DNA of 64,000 bases, taken from positions 20,854-84,853 of the forward strand of contig JAIRVG010000086.1 of the NCBI GenBank assembly GCA_031253995.1. The letters run 5' to 3'. The notes under the pieces are model-generated. The model did not search any database, was not told the DNA's origin, and saw nothing but the letters and a program-made list of their open reading frames with translations. Below are positions 37,603-45,835 of the stretch, one piece after another (position 1 is the stretch's first letter; each line of letters starts with the position of its first letter). Origin of the DNA: Paucimonas sp. Its GTDB lineage: Bacteria; Pseudomonadota; Gammaproteobacteria; Pseudomonadales; Pseudomonadaceae. The position numbers were made by a program, and so were the translations under genes.

Positions 37603-37654
37603 TCCGCGCGCGCGGGGCTGCCCGCGCGTTTTCCCGTCCTGCATCGAGTCCTTC

Positions 37655-39421
37655 ATGAACCCTCGACATCCGCTGCTGCGCAGCCTGGCGATCTACCGCG
37701 AGATGCCCTGGCGTTTCGCCCTGGTCGCCGGGCTGTTCGTGCTTATCAACCTGGGCCTGGTCTGGCAGCAATGGCTGATCGGCCACGCCCTCAACGACGT
37801 CACCGCTGGCGCTGCCGTGCGCCGCCTCGACGATGGCGGCCTCGACGGTCGCCTCGCCTGGTACTGGTTCTGGCTGATCCTCGCCGTGGCCCTGGGCCGT
37901 GCGGTGCTGCAATACGCCGCCGCGCTGGGCTCGCTGATCCTCGGCCAGGCCCTGCTCACCCGCCTGCGCGAGCGCATCCTGGAACAGGTGCTGCGCCTGC
38001 ACCTGGGTTATCACTGGCAACACGGCATGGGCGAGATCGTCACCCGCACCACCCGCGATGCCGACAAGGTCCGCGATGCCCTGGTGAGCTTCTGGCGCCA
38101 GCTGGTGGAAACCCCGCTGGTGGTGCTGGCGACCGTCGGCCTGCTGGCCTGGTATCACCCGTTGCTGGCGGTCGGCCCGCTGCTGCTGACCCTGCTCGGC
38201 CTGTACATCTTCGTCCTGCAGACCGAACGCCTGGTGGAACTGGACCGGGCGGTGGGCGCGGCCTACGACCGGGTCAACCAGGACCTGGCCGAGGGCATCG
38301 GCGCGGTGCGGGTGATCAAGTCGTTCGGCCTGCAACAGCAGCGCATCGACGGCTTCGCCGCCCAGGTCGAGGCGTTCACCGGCCTGGCCCGGCAGGCGCT
38401 GAAATGGGCCAGCTCGCGCATCCCGCTGCCGCAGGCGGTGGTGGCCCTGGGGCATGTGTGGATCCTGGTGATCGGCGCGCAACTGGTGGCCGCCGGGCGT
38501 ATCGGCATCGGCGAGCTGGTCACCTCGCTGCTGATCGCCACCACCCTGGTGTTCCGTATCGAGGGGATTGGCCGGGTGATGCAGACCTTCGCCGATGCCC
38601 GCGCCTCGGCCGGGCGGATCTGGCAGTTGCTGGACGCGCCGACGCAGATCGAAAGCGGGCCACGGCACCTGCCACCGGGAGCCTTGGGACTGAAGCTGGA
38701 CAACGTCAGCGTCGCCGCCCCAGGCAGCGAGCGCGACATCCTGCGCCAGTGCTCGCTGAGCCTGGCACCGGGTGAAGTCGTCGCCCTGGTCGGCGCCACC
38801 GGCACCGGCAAGAGCCTGCTGGCCAGCCTGCTGCCGCGCCTGACCGACGCCGACAGCGGCCAGGTGCTGGTGGGCAATGCCCAGGGCGGCTGGCAGGACG
38901 TGCGCGGCGTCGACCTCGCCGAACTGCGCCGCCGCGTGCACGTGCTGCCCCAGGAGAGCTTCCTGTTCGCCGACACCCTGGCCGCCAACCTGCGCCTCAC
39001 CGCACCGCAGGCCAGCGACGCCGAACTGCTCGACGCCCTGCACCGGGCCAGCGCCGACGACATCCTCGAACGCCTGCCCCACGGCCTCGACAGCCCGCTG
39101 GGGGATCGCGGCGTCACCCTGTCCGGCGGCCAGCGCCAGCGCCTGTGCCTGGCCCGCGCCCTGCTCGCCGCGCCGGACCTGCTGTGCCTGGACGACGCCA
39201 CCAGCGCCCTCGACGCCATCAGCGAGCGCCACGTGCTGGACAACCTGCGTCGCCCCGGTGGCCCGACCCTGCTGCTGATCGCCAGCAAGGCCTCCACCGT
39301 CGAGCGTGCCGACCGCGTGCTGCTGCTGGACCAGGGCCGCATCGTCGACAGCGGCCCGCATGAGCAACTGCGCCGGCGCAACCCGGCCTACCGTGACCTG
39401 CTGGGGATCGAGCATGAGTAA
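37655..39421 (+). CDS. Heterodimeric ABC exporter half with degenerate ATP site
   Basis: A 588-residue ABC half-transporter: six helices, then the nucleotide-binding domain. Walker A GATGTGKS and the signature LSGGQRQR are intact, but Walker B ends LDDATSALD (Asp in place of the catalytic Glu) and the H-loop His is replaced (IASKAST). It therefore supplies the non-hydrolytic half-site, as in TM287/288 or BmrCD. It starts 53 bases after the DszC-like gene and overlaps its partner by 8 bases. The start is an ATG with only a weak ribosome site. Confidence 0.88.
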   Translation: MNPRHPLLRSLAIYREMPWRFALVAGLFVLINLGLVWQQWLIGHALNDVTAGAAVRRLDDGGLDGRLAWYWFWLILAVALGRAVLQYAAALGSLILGQALLTRLRERILEQVLRLHLGYHWQHGMGEIVTRTTRDADKVRDALVSFWRQLVETPLVVLATVGLLAWYHPLLAVGPLLLTLLGLYIFVLQTERLVELDRAVGAAYDRVNQDLAEGIGAVRVIKSFGLQQQRIDGFAAQVEAFTGLARQALKWASSRIPLPQAVVALGHVWILVIGAQLVAAGRIGIGELVTSLLIATTLVFRIEGIGRVMQTFADARASAGRIWQLLDAPTQIESGPRHLPPGALGLKLDNVSVAAPGSERDILRQCSLSLAPGEVVALVGATGTGKSLLASLLPRLTDADSGQVLVGNAQGGWQDVRGVDLAELRRRVHVLPQESFLFADTLAANLRLTAPQASDAELLDALHRASADDILERLPHGLDSPLGDRGVTLSGGQRQRLCLARALLAAPDLLCLDDATSALDAISERHVLDNLRRPGGPTLLLIASKASTVERADRVLLLDQGRIVDSGPHEQLRRRNPAYRDLLGIEHE

Positions 39422-41246
39422 GAACGCCGGCAACACCGCCATGAGCGATATCGAGATCGAGGAACGCCTGGCGAAGAAGGCCCTGGACCGCAGCATGCTG
39501 CGCCGCCTGCTGCCGCTGTTGAAGCCGGTGCGCCGCCAGGTCGCCTGGGTCATCGGCCTGGAGCTGCTGCTGGTGTTCACCGTGTTCCTGCGGCCGTGGT
39601 TCGTCCGCGAACTGCTGGACCGCGGCCTGATCCACGACGGCAACGCCTGGCTGCTGGACCTGCCGCTGGTGCTGTGGCTCGGTGCCGGGCTGGCCGCCAG
39701 CTGGCTCGGGCGCTTCCTGCTCGCCGGGGTGTCGCAATACCTCGCCGGCAGTGCGGCCATCGAGGTGCTGAACCAGTTGCGGGTGCGGGTGTTCGCCCAT
39801 GTCCAGGCGCTGAGCATCGGCTACTTCGACCGTACCCGTGCCGGGCGCATCCTCTCCCGCGCCGACCGCGACGTCGACGCCCTCGAACCGCTGCTGATCC
39901 AGGGTCCGCCGGAACTGCTCGGCGCCCTGCTGCGCTGCACCCTGGCGGCGTTGATGCTGTGGCTGATCGAGCCGCTGTTCTTCTTCGCCCTGATCGGCAG
40001 CGTGCCACTGCTGTTCCTCGCCACCTGGGCGTTCAAGCGCGTGGCCCAGCGCAACTGGGCCAAGGTCGCCGAACAGCGCAGCCGCTTCACCGCGCACCTG
40101 GTGGAAAGCGTCAGCGGCGTGCGCCTGCTGCAGCAGAGCGGACGCGAAGGCGACAACCAGCGGCGCTACCGACAGTTGCTGGACGAGTTCAACGACGCCC
40201 TGATCACCGGCAGCCTGCGTTCCGGCTGGTTCGCACCCTTCACCGCGCTACTCGCCGCTGCCGGCATGGCAGTGCTGGTGCTGGTCGGCGGCTATTCGCT
40301 GGCCCAGGGCACGGTTACCGTCGGGCAGATCGGCGAAAGCCTGTTCTACGTGATGCTGTTTCTCGGCCCGTTGCAGGAGCTGACCGACCTGTTCGAGCGC
40401 TACGCCACCGGCTCGGCCTCGGCACAGCGGATCTTCCTGCTGCTGGACACCGCCCCCGAGATCCTCGACCCACCCCGCCCGCTGCCGCTGCTCCGGGTGC
40501 AGGGCGAGGTGCATTTCGACCGGGTGCGCTTCGCCTACCAGCGCGATGCCGAACGGCCAGTGATCGACGGCCTCGACCTGCGCATCCGCGCCGGCGAGGT
40601 GCTGGCCATCGTCGGGCCGTCCGGGCATGGCAAGAGCACCCTGGTGCAGTTGCTGACGCGCTTCTACGAGGTGGACGACGGCGCCGTGAAGCTGGATGGC
40701 GTGGATATCCGCCAGCTCAGCCAGCAGCAGCTGCGCCGGCATGTGGGCGTGGTGCTGCAGGACAACGTGCTGTTCGCCGGCAGCATCCTCGACAACCTGC
40801 GCCTCGCCGCGCCGGGTGCGGACGATGCCAGCCTGATCGCGGCGGCGCAGGAACTGGGAGCGGAGGAAGTGCTGGAGCGGCTGCCGCATCAGTACCAGAC
40901 CCAAGTGGGGGCGCTGGGCAGTCATCTCAGTCATGGGCAGCGGCAGCTGGTGTGCCTGGTGCGGGCGTACCTGGCCAACCCGGCAGTGCTGGTGCTGGAC
41001 GAAGCGACGTCGGCGGTGGACGTGCATACCGAACGGCGCATCCAGCGGGCGCTGAGGCGACTGTGCGAGGGACGGACGGCGATCATCATCGCCCATCGGC
41101 TGGCGACGATCCGGGATGCGGATCGGATCGTGGTGATTCGCCAGGGGCGGGTGCAGGAGCAAGGGAGTCATGCGCAGTTGCTGGCGGCGGACGGGGCCTA
41201 CTCGGCGTTGTATCGCAGCTACGACGCGCTGGCGGTGCATGACTGA
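39414..41246 (+). CDS. Heterodimeric ABC exporter half with intact catalytic Glu/His
   Basis: A 610-residue half-transporter with six helices and an NBD: Walker A GPSGHGKST, Walker B LVLDEATSAVD with the catalytic Glu, and H-loop IAHRLAT. Its signature is changed to LSHGQ, which is the one that would face the degenerate site of the partner. Together the two make one active and one inactive ATP site. Its location in a sulfur-scavenging operon suggests export of a desulfurised or toxic by-product. A REP pair follows. Confidence 0.88.
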   Translation: MSKNAGNTAMSDIEIEERLAKKALDRSMLRRLLPLLKPVRRQVAWVIGLELLLVFTVFLRPWFVRELLDRGLIHDGNAWLLDLPLVLWLGAGLAASWLGRFLLAGVSQYLAGSAAIEVLNQLRVRVFAHVQALSIGYFDRTRAGRILSRADRDVDALEPLLIQGPPELLGALLRCTLAALMLWLIEPLFFFALIGSVPLLFLATWAFKRVAQRNWAKVAEQRSRFTAHLVESVSGVRLLQQSGREGDNQRRYRQLLDEFNDALITGSLRSGWFAPFTALLAAAGMAVLVLVGGYSLAQGTVTVGQIGESLFYVMLFLGPLQELTDLFERYATGSASAQRIFLLLDTAPEILDPPRPLPLLRVQGEVHFDRVRFAYQRDAERPVIDGLDLRIRAGEVLAIVGPSGHGKSTLVQLLTRFYEVDDGAVKLDGVDIRQLSQQQLRRHVGVVLQDNVLFAGSILDNLRLAAPGADDASLIAAAQELGAEEVLERLPHQYQTQVGALGSHLSHGQRQLVCLVRAYLANPAVLVLDEATSAVDVHTERRIQRALRRLCEGRTAIIIAHRLATIRDADRIVVIRQGRVQEQGSHAQLLAADGAYSALYRSYDALAVHD

Positions 41247-41269
41247 ACGGCAACAGTGGTTGCTTGCGG

Positions 41270-41285
41270 GGTGCTGCCCAGGCAG
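41270..41285. promoter_or_regulatory. Third activator dyad of the organosulfur regulon
   Basis: TGCTGCC-CA-GGCAGCA, the same 7-2-7 dyad as the two between the divergent operons. It lies about 140 bp upstream of the sigma-54 promoter of the SsuD-like gene. Confidence 0.65.
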
Positions 41286-41302
41286 CAGCCTGTGGTGATT
41301 TC

Positions 41303-41405
41303 ACTGGCCTCATCGCTGGCAAGCCAGCTCCCACAAGGTCCGTTGCATGCCCGGAATACGGGCCCGGCGCGGTCCCTGTGGGAGCTGGCTTGCCAGCGAT
41401 GAAGC
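41303..41405. repeat. REP pair between exporter and monooxygenase genes
   Basis: CATCGCTGGCAAGCCAGCTC and its near-exact complement, about 60 bp apart, with an inner CCCGG/CCGGG palindrome. It lies between the activator dyad and the sigma-54 promoter, so it could affect looping or end the exporter transcript. Confidence 0.88.
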
Positions 41406-41419
41406 CCTCAAAAGCACCG

Positions 41420-41435
41420 TGGCATGCCGGTTGCA
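41420..41435 (+). promoter_or_regulatory. Sigma-54 promoter of the second monooxygenase/DszB pair
   Basis: TGGCATG-CCGG-TTGCA, GG-N10-GC with only one mismatch to the consensus TGGCACGN4TTGCA. It lies 32 bases before the ATG. Confidence 0.85.
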
Positions 41436-41466
41436 AAACTGCTTTCACACTCACAGAGGACCACCC

Positions 41467-42615
41467 ATGAGCACCGAATTCTTCTGGCGCCTGCCCCTGG
41501 GCACCGACGGCCCGCAGCTCACCACCGACAAACACAACCGCGGCAGCTTCGCCGCGCGCCACGGCCATATCGCTCCGGGCCTGCTGGCCGACGGCAGCCC
41601 GGACGGCTTCACCTACATCGACTACATCGCCCAGGTGGCCAAGGCCGCCGAGCTGGCCGGCTTCGAAGGCGCCCTGCTGCCAACCGGCCCCGAGCCGTGG
41701 ATAGTCGCAGCAGCCCTGGCCCGGGAAACCAGGCGCCTGCGTTTCCTTATCGCCTTCCAGGCCACCTGGACCCTGCCCGCCTATGCCGCACAACAGGCCG
41801 CGATCCTCCAGCACCTGAGCCATGGCCGCCTGGACTGGAACATCATCACCGGCGGCAACCCCGCCAGCCAGCGTGCCCAGGGCGACTTCCTCGACCACGA
41901 CCAGCGCTACCAGCGCACCGGCGAGTTCCTCGACATCATCGATGGTCTGTGGAATAACGAGCGCTTCAGCTACGAAGGCGACATCTACCGCCTGGAGAAC
42001 GGCGCCCTGCCACCGGGCCTGGGCAACGAGCGCAAGCCTGGCGTGTACTTCTCCGGTTTCTCCGACCCCGCACTGGACGTCGCCGCCCGCCACGCCGATG
42101 TCTACCTGAACTGGGCCGAGCCGGTGGACAAGCTCAAGCCGCATATCGACCGGGTGCGCGAACTGGCCGACAAGCAAGGCCGCAGCGTGCGTTTCGGCCT
42201 GCGCGTCGACCTCTTCGCCCGCGAGACCGAGGAAGCCGCCTGGACCGACCTGCGCCGCCAGTTCGAACGCCTGGAAGGCAAGCCAAGCGCGGTTTCCAGC
42301 GCCTTCACCCGCGCCAGCGACTCGGTCGGCGCAGCACGGCAGACCGCCTATCACCAGAACATCCAGGGCTTCGACGACCTGATCCTCGGCCCCAACCTCT
42401 GGGCCGGTTTCGCCAAGGCCAAGCCCGGCCCCACCGTGGGCCTGGTGGGCAGCCACCAGAACATCGCCGAGCGCCTGGCCGAGTACCGCGACGCCGGCTT
42501 CTCCACTTTCATCCTCGCTGGCAACCCGCACCTGGAAGAAGCCCTGCGCATCGGCCAGGAAGTCCTGCCGCTGCTGCGCGAGCGCCCTGCCCCGGCGCTG
42601 AAGGCCAGCGCCTGA
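41467..42615 (+). CDS. SsuD-like FMNH2-dependent monooxygenase (LLM family)
   Basis: A 382-residue luciferase-like monooxygenase of the alkanesulfonate/sulfone group: FFWRLPLGTDGP, ALLPTGPEPW, RLRFLIAFQATW, LDWNIITGGNPASQRAQGDFLDHDQRYQR, VYFSGFSDPA and RFGLRVDLFARETEEAAW. It is only distantly similar to the other LLM enzyme in the locus, so the two probably act on different substrates or steps. The ATG has a GAGGA site. A DszB homologue follows 60 bases downstream. Confidence 0.9.
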   Translation: MSTEFFWRLPLGTDGPQLTTDKHNRGSFAARHGHIAPGLLADGSPDGFTYIDYIAQVAKAAELAGFEGALLPTGPEPWIVAAALARETRRLRFLIAFQATWTLPAYAAQQAAILQHLSHGRLDWNIITGGNPASQRAQGDFLDHDQRYQRTGEFLDIIDGLWNNERFSYEGDIYRLENGALPPGLGNERKPGVYFSGFSDPALDVAARHADVYLNWAEPVDKLKPHIDRVRELADKQGRSVRFGLRVDLFARETEEAAWTDLRRQFERLEGKPSAVSSAFTRASDSVGAARQTAYHQNIQGFDDLILGPNLWAGFAKAKPGPTVGLVGSHQNIAERLAEYRDAGFSTFILAGNPHLEEALRIGQEVLPLLRERPAPALKASA

Positions 42616-42675
42616 CATGGACCGTTCCTCCCTCTGGCCGGACAACCGGCCATCCTTCAAGGACCCGATCACCCC

Positions 42676-43734
42676 ATGAGCACACCCCTCGACACCCTCT
42701 GGTACACCCACAGCCCGGTGCCCACCGGCCTCGGCATCGCCGTGCAGAGCGGGCGCCTGGCCGAAGCCTTCGCGCCGCTGGGCACCTCGATCCAGTCGCT
42801 GCGCGAATCCAGCGAACGTGAGGTCCGCGAGGCTCACTACGACCACCACCTGCCCAATTCGGTCCGCCATGGCGGCAATATCCCGGCGATCTGGGCCTAT
42901 TCAGCCGGGGTGCAGACCCGGGTGCTGGGCTTGAGCTGGGCGGATGAAGTGCAGTTGATCCTGACCACCGCCGAGAGCGGCGTGAAAACCGTCCGCGACC
43001 TGAAGAACCGCCGCTTCGGCCTGCCGAAATGGGCCAACGTGCAAATCGACTTCACCCGCGCCCAGGCCCTGCGCGGGCTGGAAAATGCGCTTCGGCTGGA
43101 AGGATTGAGCGTGGCGGACGTGGAGCTGGTGGATTATCCGTACGGCGGCACCCACAGCGACGAGCAGATCACCCAGGTGCATGGCTCCGGGGTGTATCTC
43201 GGCGGCACCCGCATCAGCCGGCGCAACAACGAATTGATAGGGCTGTTGCGCGGGGATATCGACGCGATCTTCCTCAAGGGCGCCACGGCGCTGCAACTGG
43301 CCTATGAACTGGGACTGCACGTGGTGATCGACACCGGCTCGCACCCCGATCCGCTGGTGCGCGCCAACAACGGCACGCCGCGGACCCTGACCGTGGATAC
43401 CCACCTGCTGGAACATCATTTCGGTGCCTGCAAGCGGATCGTCGATGTGCTGCTGAGGACCGAGCAATGGGCCTGGGCCAATCCGGACGAGACCCGGCGG
43501 TATCTGGCGCGGGAGTTGAATACCAGTGAGTACTGGGTGGCGGCAGCCTATGGCGAGGATGCCCATCGGCGGCTGCGCACGACACTGGACAGCCGGTCGA
43601 TCGGGGCATTGCAGGATTTCACTGATTTTCTGTATCGCTGGCAGTTCATACCGCGGCATTTCGATGTGCGGGAATGGATTGATTTCAGGGTGCTGGAGGG
43701 GGTAATCGGGTCGACTTCGCGGGTGGCGACCTGA
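42676..43734 (+). CDS. DszB-like protein with Ser in place of the catalytic Cys
   Basis: A 352-residue homologue of the other DszB-like protein: YTHSPVPTG at the N-terminus, AHYDHHLPNSVRHGGNIPAIW and LKGATALQLAYELGL. Ser13 stands where Cys23 is in the paralogue and Cys27 in DszB, while the His and the Arg-Gly-Gly block are kept. It has no signal peptide. It could bind but not cleave a sulfinate, act on another substrate, or be an accessory subunit. It belongs to the third sigma-54 unit with the SsuD-like enzyme. Confidence 0.75.
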   Translation: MSTPLDTLWYTHSPVPTGLGIAVQSGRLAEAFAPLGTSIQSLRESSEREVREAHYDHHLPNSVRHGGNIPAIWAYSAGVQTRVLGLSWADEVQLILTTAESGVKTVRDLKNRRFGLPKWANVQIDFTRAQALRGLENALRLEGLSVADVELVDYPYGGTHSDEQITQVHGSGVYLGGTRISRRNNELIGLLRGDIDAIFLKGATALQLAYELGLHVVIDTGSHPDPLVRANNGTPRTLTVDTHLLEHHFGACKRIVDVLLRTEQWAWANPDETRRYLARELNTSEYWVAAAYGEDAHRRLRTTLDSRSIGALQDFTDFLYRWQFIPRHFDVREWIDFRVLEGVIGSTSRVAT

Positions 43735-43808
43735 CGGGAAGTTGGCCTTGGGCCTTGCAGCGCTCTCCAGATCGAGCGCTGCGCGGGCGGCGTGAGAGTG
43801 GTGAAGTA

Positions 43809-44119
43809 GTAGGCAATTTCCCAAGCATACTTTTCCGCCTTTGCAGTCGTTGCGCTCCTGGGAATCGCTGCCGACTCTTCGTCGGTCGCTGGGATTCAGC
43901 GACACAGACTTCGCGGTCTGTTGGCGAAAGGTGCTTCGACAGCGCCCTCCAGATTGCAGGCGCTTTTTTTGCGCCCGCTGTTTGTGCAATGGCGGCTGTG
44001 CGTGGGAGACCTCCGGGTCTGCCGGGTTCCTTTTGCCTCGGTCCGCGAACCCACGTACAGCTGCCACCCTTCGTTTCGCGGCGAAGGCCGGCAGTTTCGT
44101 CGCAAAAGGAGATGCACCC
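43809..44119 (+). other. Long structured leader of a DUF3077-like gene (copy 1)
   Basis: It opens with GTAGGCAATTTCCCAAGCAT (continuing to 43842), also found at the same place in the leader of the inverted paralogue (48703-48670). It contains stems GTCGCTG/CAGCGAC and CAGAC/GTCTG, a terminator, then 16-nt arms at 43991-44006 and 44050-44065 (GGCGGCTGTGCGTGGG and its near complement) with an inner AGACC/GGTCT hairpin. An AGGAG site precedes the ATG. Confidence 0.65.
43941..43970 (+). terminator. Intrinsic terminator inside the DUF3077-like leader
   Basis: Stem AGCGCC/GGCGCT with a 12-nt loop followed by seven T. It lies ~150 nt before the small gene and 200 nt after the DszB-like gene, so it may end the organosulfur transcript or attenuate the small gene. 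Confidence 0.6.
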
Positions 44120-44413
44120 ATGAAGAAGCTCGTTCCGGATCCCCCTCCTACCACAGCGCATACGCATTTCGGCACGTGCAATGGCACTCATCCGCCGCTA
44201 TTCACCATTTGCGCCGATGCGAGTATCGAAGATGCGCTGGTCCACCTGGCGATGTCGCTGACCTCGGCGTATGAAACCAACTATCAGGTATGCGAATCGG
44301 CGAGCAAGCCGATGCAAAGCCTGGCGTGGGCGACCCAGCACTCGCTGGAGATTTGCCAGGCGCTGGTGGAGTCGTTGTTGAAGCGGGCGACAGGTGCTGA
44401 CGTAAAGGGGTAA
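44120..44413 (+). CDS. Small DUF3077-like protein, copy 1
   Basis: A 97-residue protein starting MKKLVPDPP, then FGTCNGTHPPLFTICADASIEDALVHLAMSLTSAYE and a C-terminal helix SLEICQALVESLL. It belongs to the multi-copy Pseudomonas family annotated as DUF3077 or DUF6124; the function is unknown. An inverted paralogue lies at 48094-48399. The ATG has AAAAGGAG. Confidence 0.75.
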   Translation: MKKLVPDPPPTTAHTHFGTCNGTHPPLFTICADASIEDALVHLAMSLTSAYETNYQVCESASKPMQSLAWATQHSLEICQALVESLLKRATGADVKG

Positions 44414-44817
44414 GCCGGAGGCAAATGGGGGGCGGGTATGATCTACAGTTCGCCCCCTTTTAGCAGCGAGGTAACTTCGACTCAACCTTGAGGGTTCTCT
44501 CGCAAAAATCCATTTCCGCGCGATTGTAGTCAACCAACGACAAAATGTACCAAAAACTATATAAATGAAGGTGGATCACTCATGACCGAATCATATATAA
44601 ATTCACAAGCACTGGCTTCAGACGAAAAAACACCAATAGTTAACCTACCGCCTCGCTCAAAGTAAAAAACTTCCCAACTGCCTCCAACCTCCTCCACCAG
44701 CACTCAAAATAGCGGCACCCAAATCAAGCCTATTACTTATACCCACCATACTTACCCCTATAACAACCTTCGACCCACTAGAAATAAGATTTTTAAACTT
44801 CTGCCCTCAGGAAGCTT
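44414..44817. other. Start of low-GC island, mostly non-coding
   Basis: The GC content drops sharply here. Only one short frame with a plausible ribosome site is seen (44582-44665, listed separately). No tRNA, integrase or repeat at the border was found. Confidence 0.4.
44582..44665 (+). CDS. 27-residue frame, possible truncated gene start
   Basis: ATG with an AAGGTGG site opens a polar peptide MTESYINSQALASDEKTP... that stops after 27 codons. It has no membrane segment. It looks like the surviving N-terminus of a lost gene; real expression is uncertain. Confidence 0.25.
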   Translation: MTESYINSQALASDEKTPIVNLPPRSK

Positions 44818-45186
44818 TTATTGAATACCCATTCCAGACCCTCCAAACCGCCGCCTGATTGTCTCCACTTCAACTCCGACTGGGGAGAGAATCTCAAATA
44901 CCGAATAAGCGCCTCTCGAAGGGGCAAAAATGATTCCGTTTCCCCACCCATCGAACGAGCATAACTCACGAACAAAAACTCGCGCACTCAGGGAGCACAC
45001 CTCTTCTCCAACATTGAAGTATCTTCACAGCCGCCCGAGTGAAATGTGCATTCTTAGAATCGCCTGGCATTGCCTCAACGAGTGCTATTTTCCCACTCAT
45101 TCTGTCTATACTAAAAACTCCTACTTTATCTGGAAAGTCCCAAAATCGATAAGGACCAGCCCCGAATGGCACTTACTTAATCGGTA
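44818..45186 (-). pseudogene. Frameshifted gene remnant of unknown family
   Basis: Two overlapping minus-strand frames read as one protein if a single T is removed: ...HFTRAAVKILQ continues as VGEEVCSLSARVFVRELCSF and ends GGSGMGIQ. The N-terminal part (VPFGAGPYRFWDFPDKVGVF) is itself preceded by an in-frame stop after WLPIK. Both breaks suggest decay of a ~120-residue soluble protein, possibly an immunity protein by its setting. No family recognised. Confidence 0.55.
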
Positions 45187-45355
45187 ACCATTTGATTTTA
45201 CTCCAGAACAAAATTTCGCTCACTTCTAATGAAGTTGAGCGCGCATCAGTGCAGTTAGACACATCACATGCTCACTCTTTGCTCAATCACACCGCTTACT
45301 ACAAACGAAAGTCGTCATGACAATATACTCAGGTCAAGCTACGCGCCAAATACCC

Positions 45356-45835
45356 TTACCTTATCAGCATCTCGCGCAACCTATCTATGCGCTGCTGAAG
45401 CGACTCCACCGGCGGCGAAATAAAAACAAATTTATTTGAGCCTAGCGGTTTGTTTTTTATTTTAAAAATTTTAGCATAATAGTCAACAGAGCCATCTATA
45501 GAGAAAAGCATCATCCACATCTCACGGAGAAACAAGTCAAACGACTCCGGGGCAACCCCACACAACAGAAGTTTATCTCCAATCCATTTCGATGCTAGAT
45601 CTGAGTTTTCAACCAAGCACCTCAACGCCTTCCGAATTTCTTGCTTTGTTGGCTCATCCACGCGTTCAAAGGTTGGCTTGACCAAGTGAACGACCACCAT
45701 TGCACATTGCGAGGAGTCTGAATAATTCACCAAATCTAAAACATTATTTTCCATAGCCGAAGCTAAAGAAAGCGGATTAAGCAACTCAGAAACGTAGCAG
45801 GGATTGATTTCAGTTTCTTTCTGCGAAATGATCAT
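45356..45835 (-). CDS. Hypothetical protein, immunity-like
   Basis: A 159-residue acidic, helical soluble protein (MIISQKETEINPCYVSELL...), low in GC compared with the rest. It overlaps the gene before it by 4 bases (ATGA), the arrangement of a toxin followed by its immunity protein. No domain recognised; the immunity role is inference from context and composition. Confidence 0.55.
   Translation of the reverse strand: MIISQKETEINPCYVSELLNPLSLASAMENNVLDLVNYSDSSQCAMVVVHLVKPTFERVDEPTKQEIRKALRCLVENSDLASKWIGDKLLLCGVAPESFDLFLREMWMMLFSIDGSVDYYAKIFKIKNKPLGSNKFVFISPPVESLQQRIDRLREMLIR

Noticed and set aside
37568..39817. Minus-strand 749-codon frame opposite the ABC exporter
   Set aside because: Shadow of two genes with complete ABC motifs; Gln/His/Gly-rich composition.
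43735..43808. Separate gene between the DszB-like gene and the leader
   Set aside because: No frame with start and ribosome site; sequence is spacer before the conserved leader block.
44582..44665. Intact small gene at the island start
   Set aside because: Only 27 codons without membrane or toxin features; kept as a low-confidence remnant.
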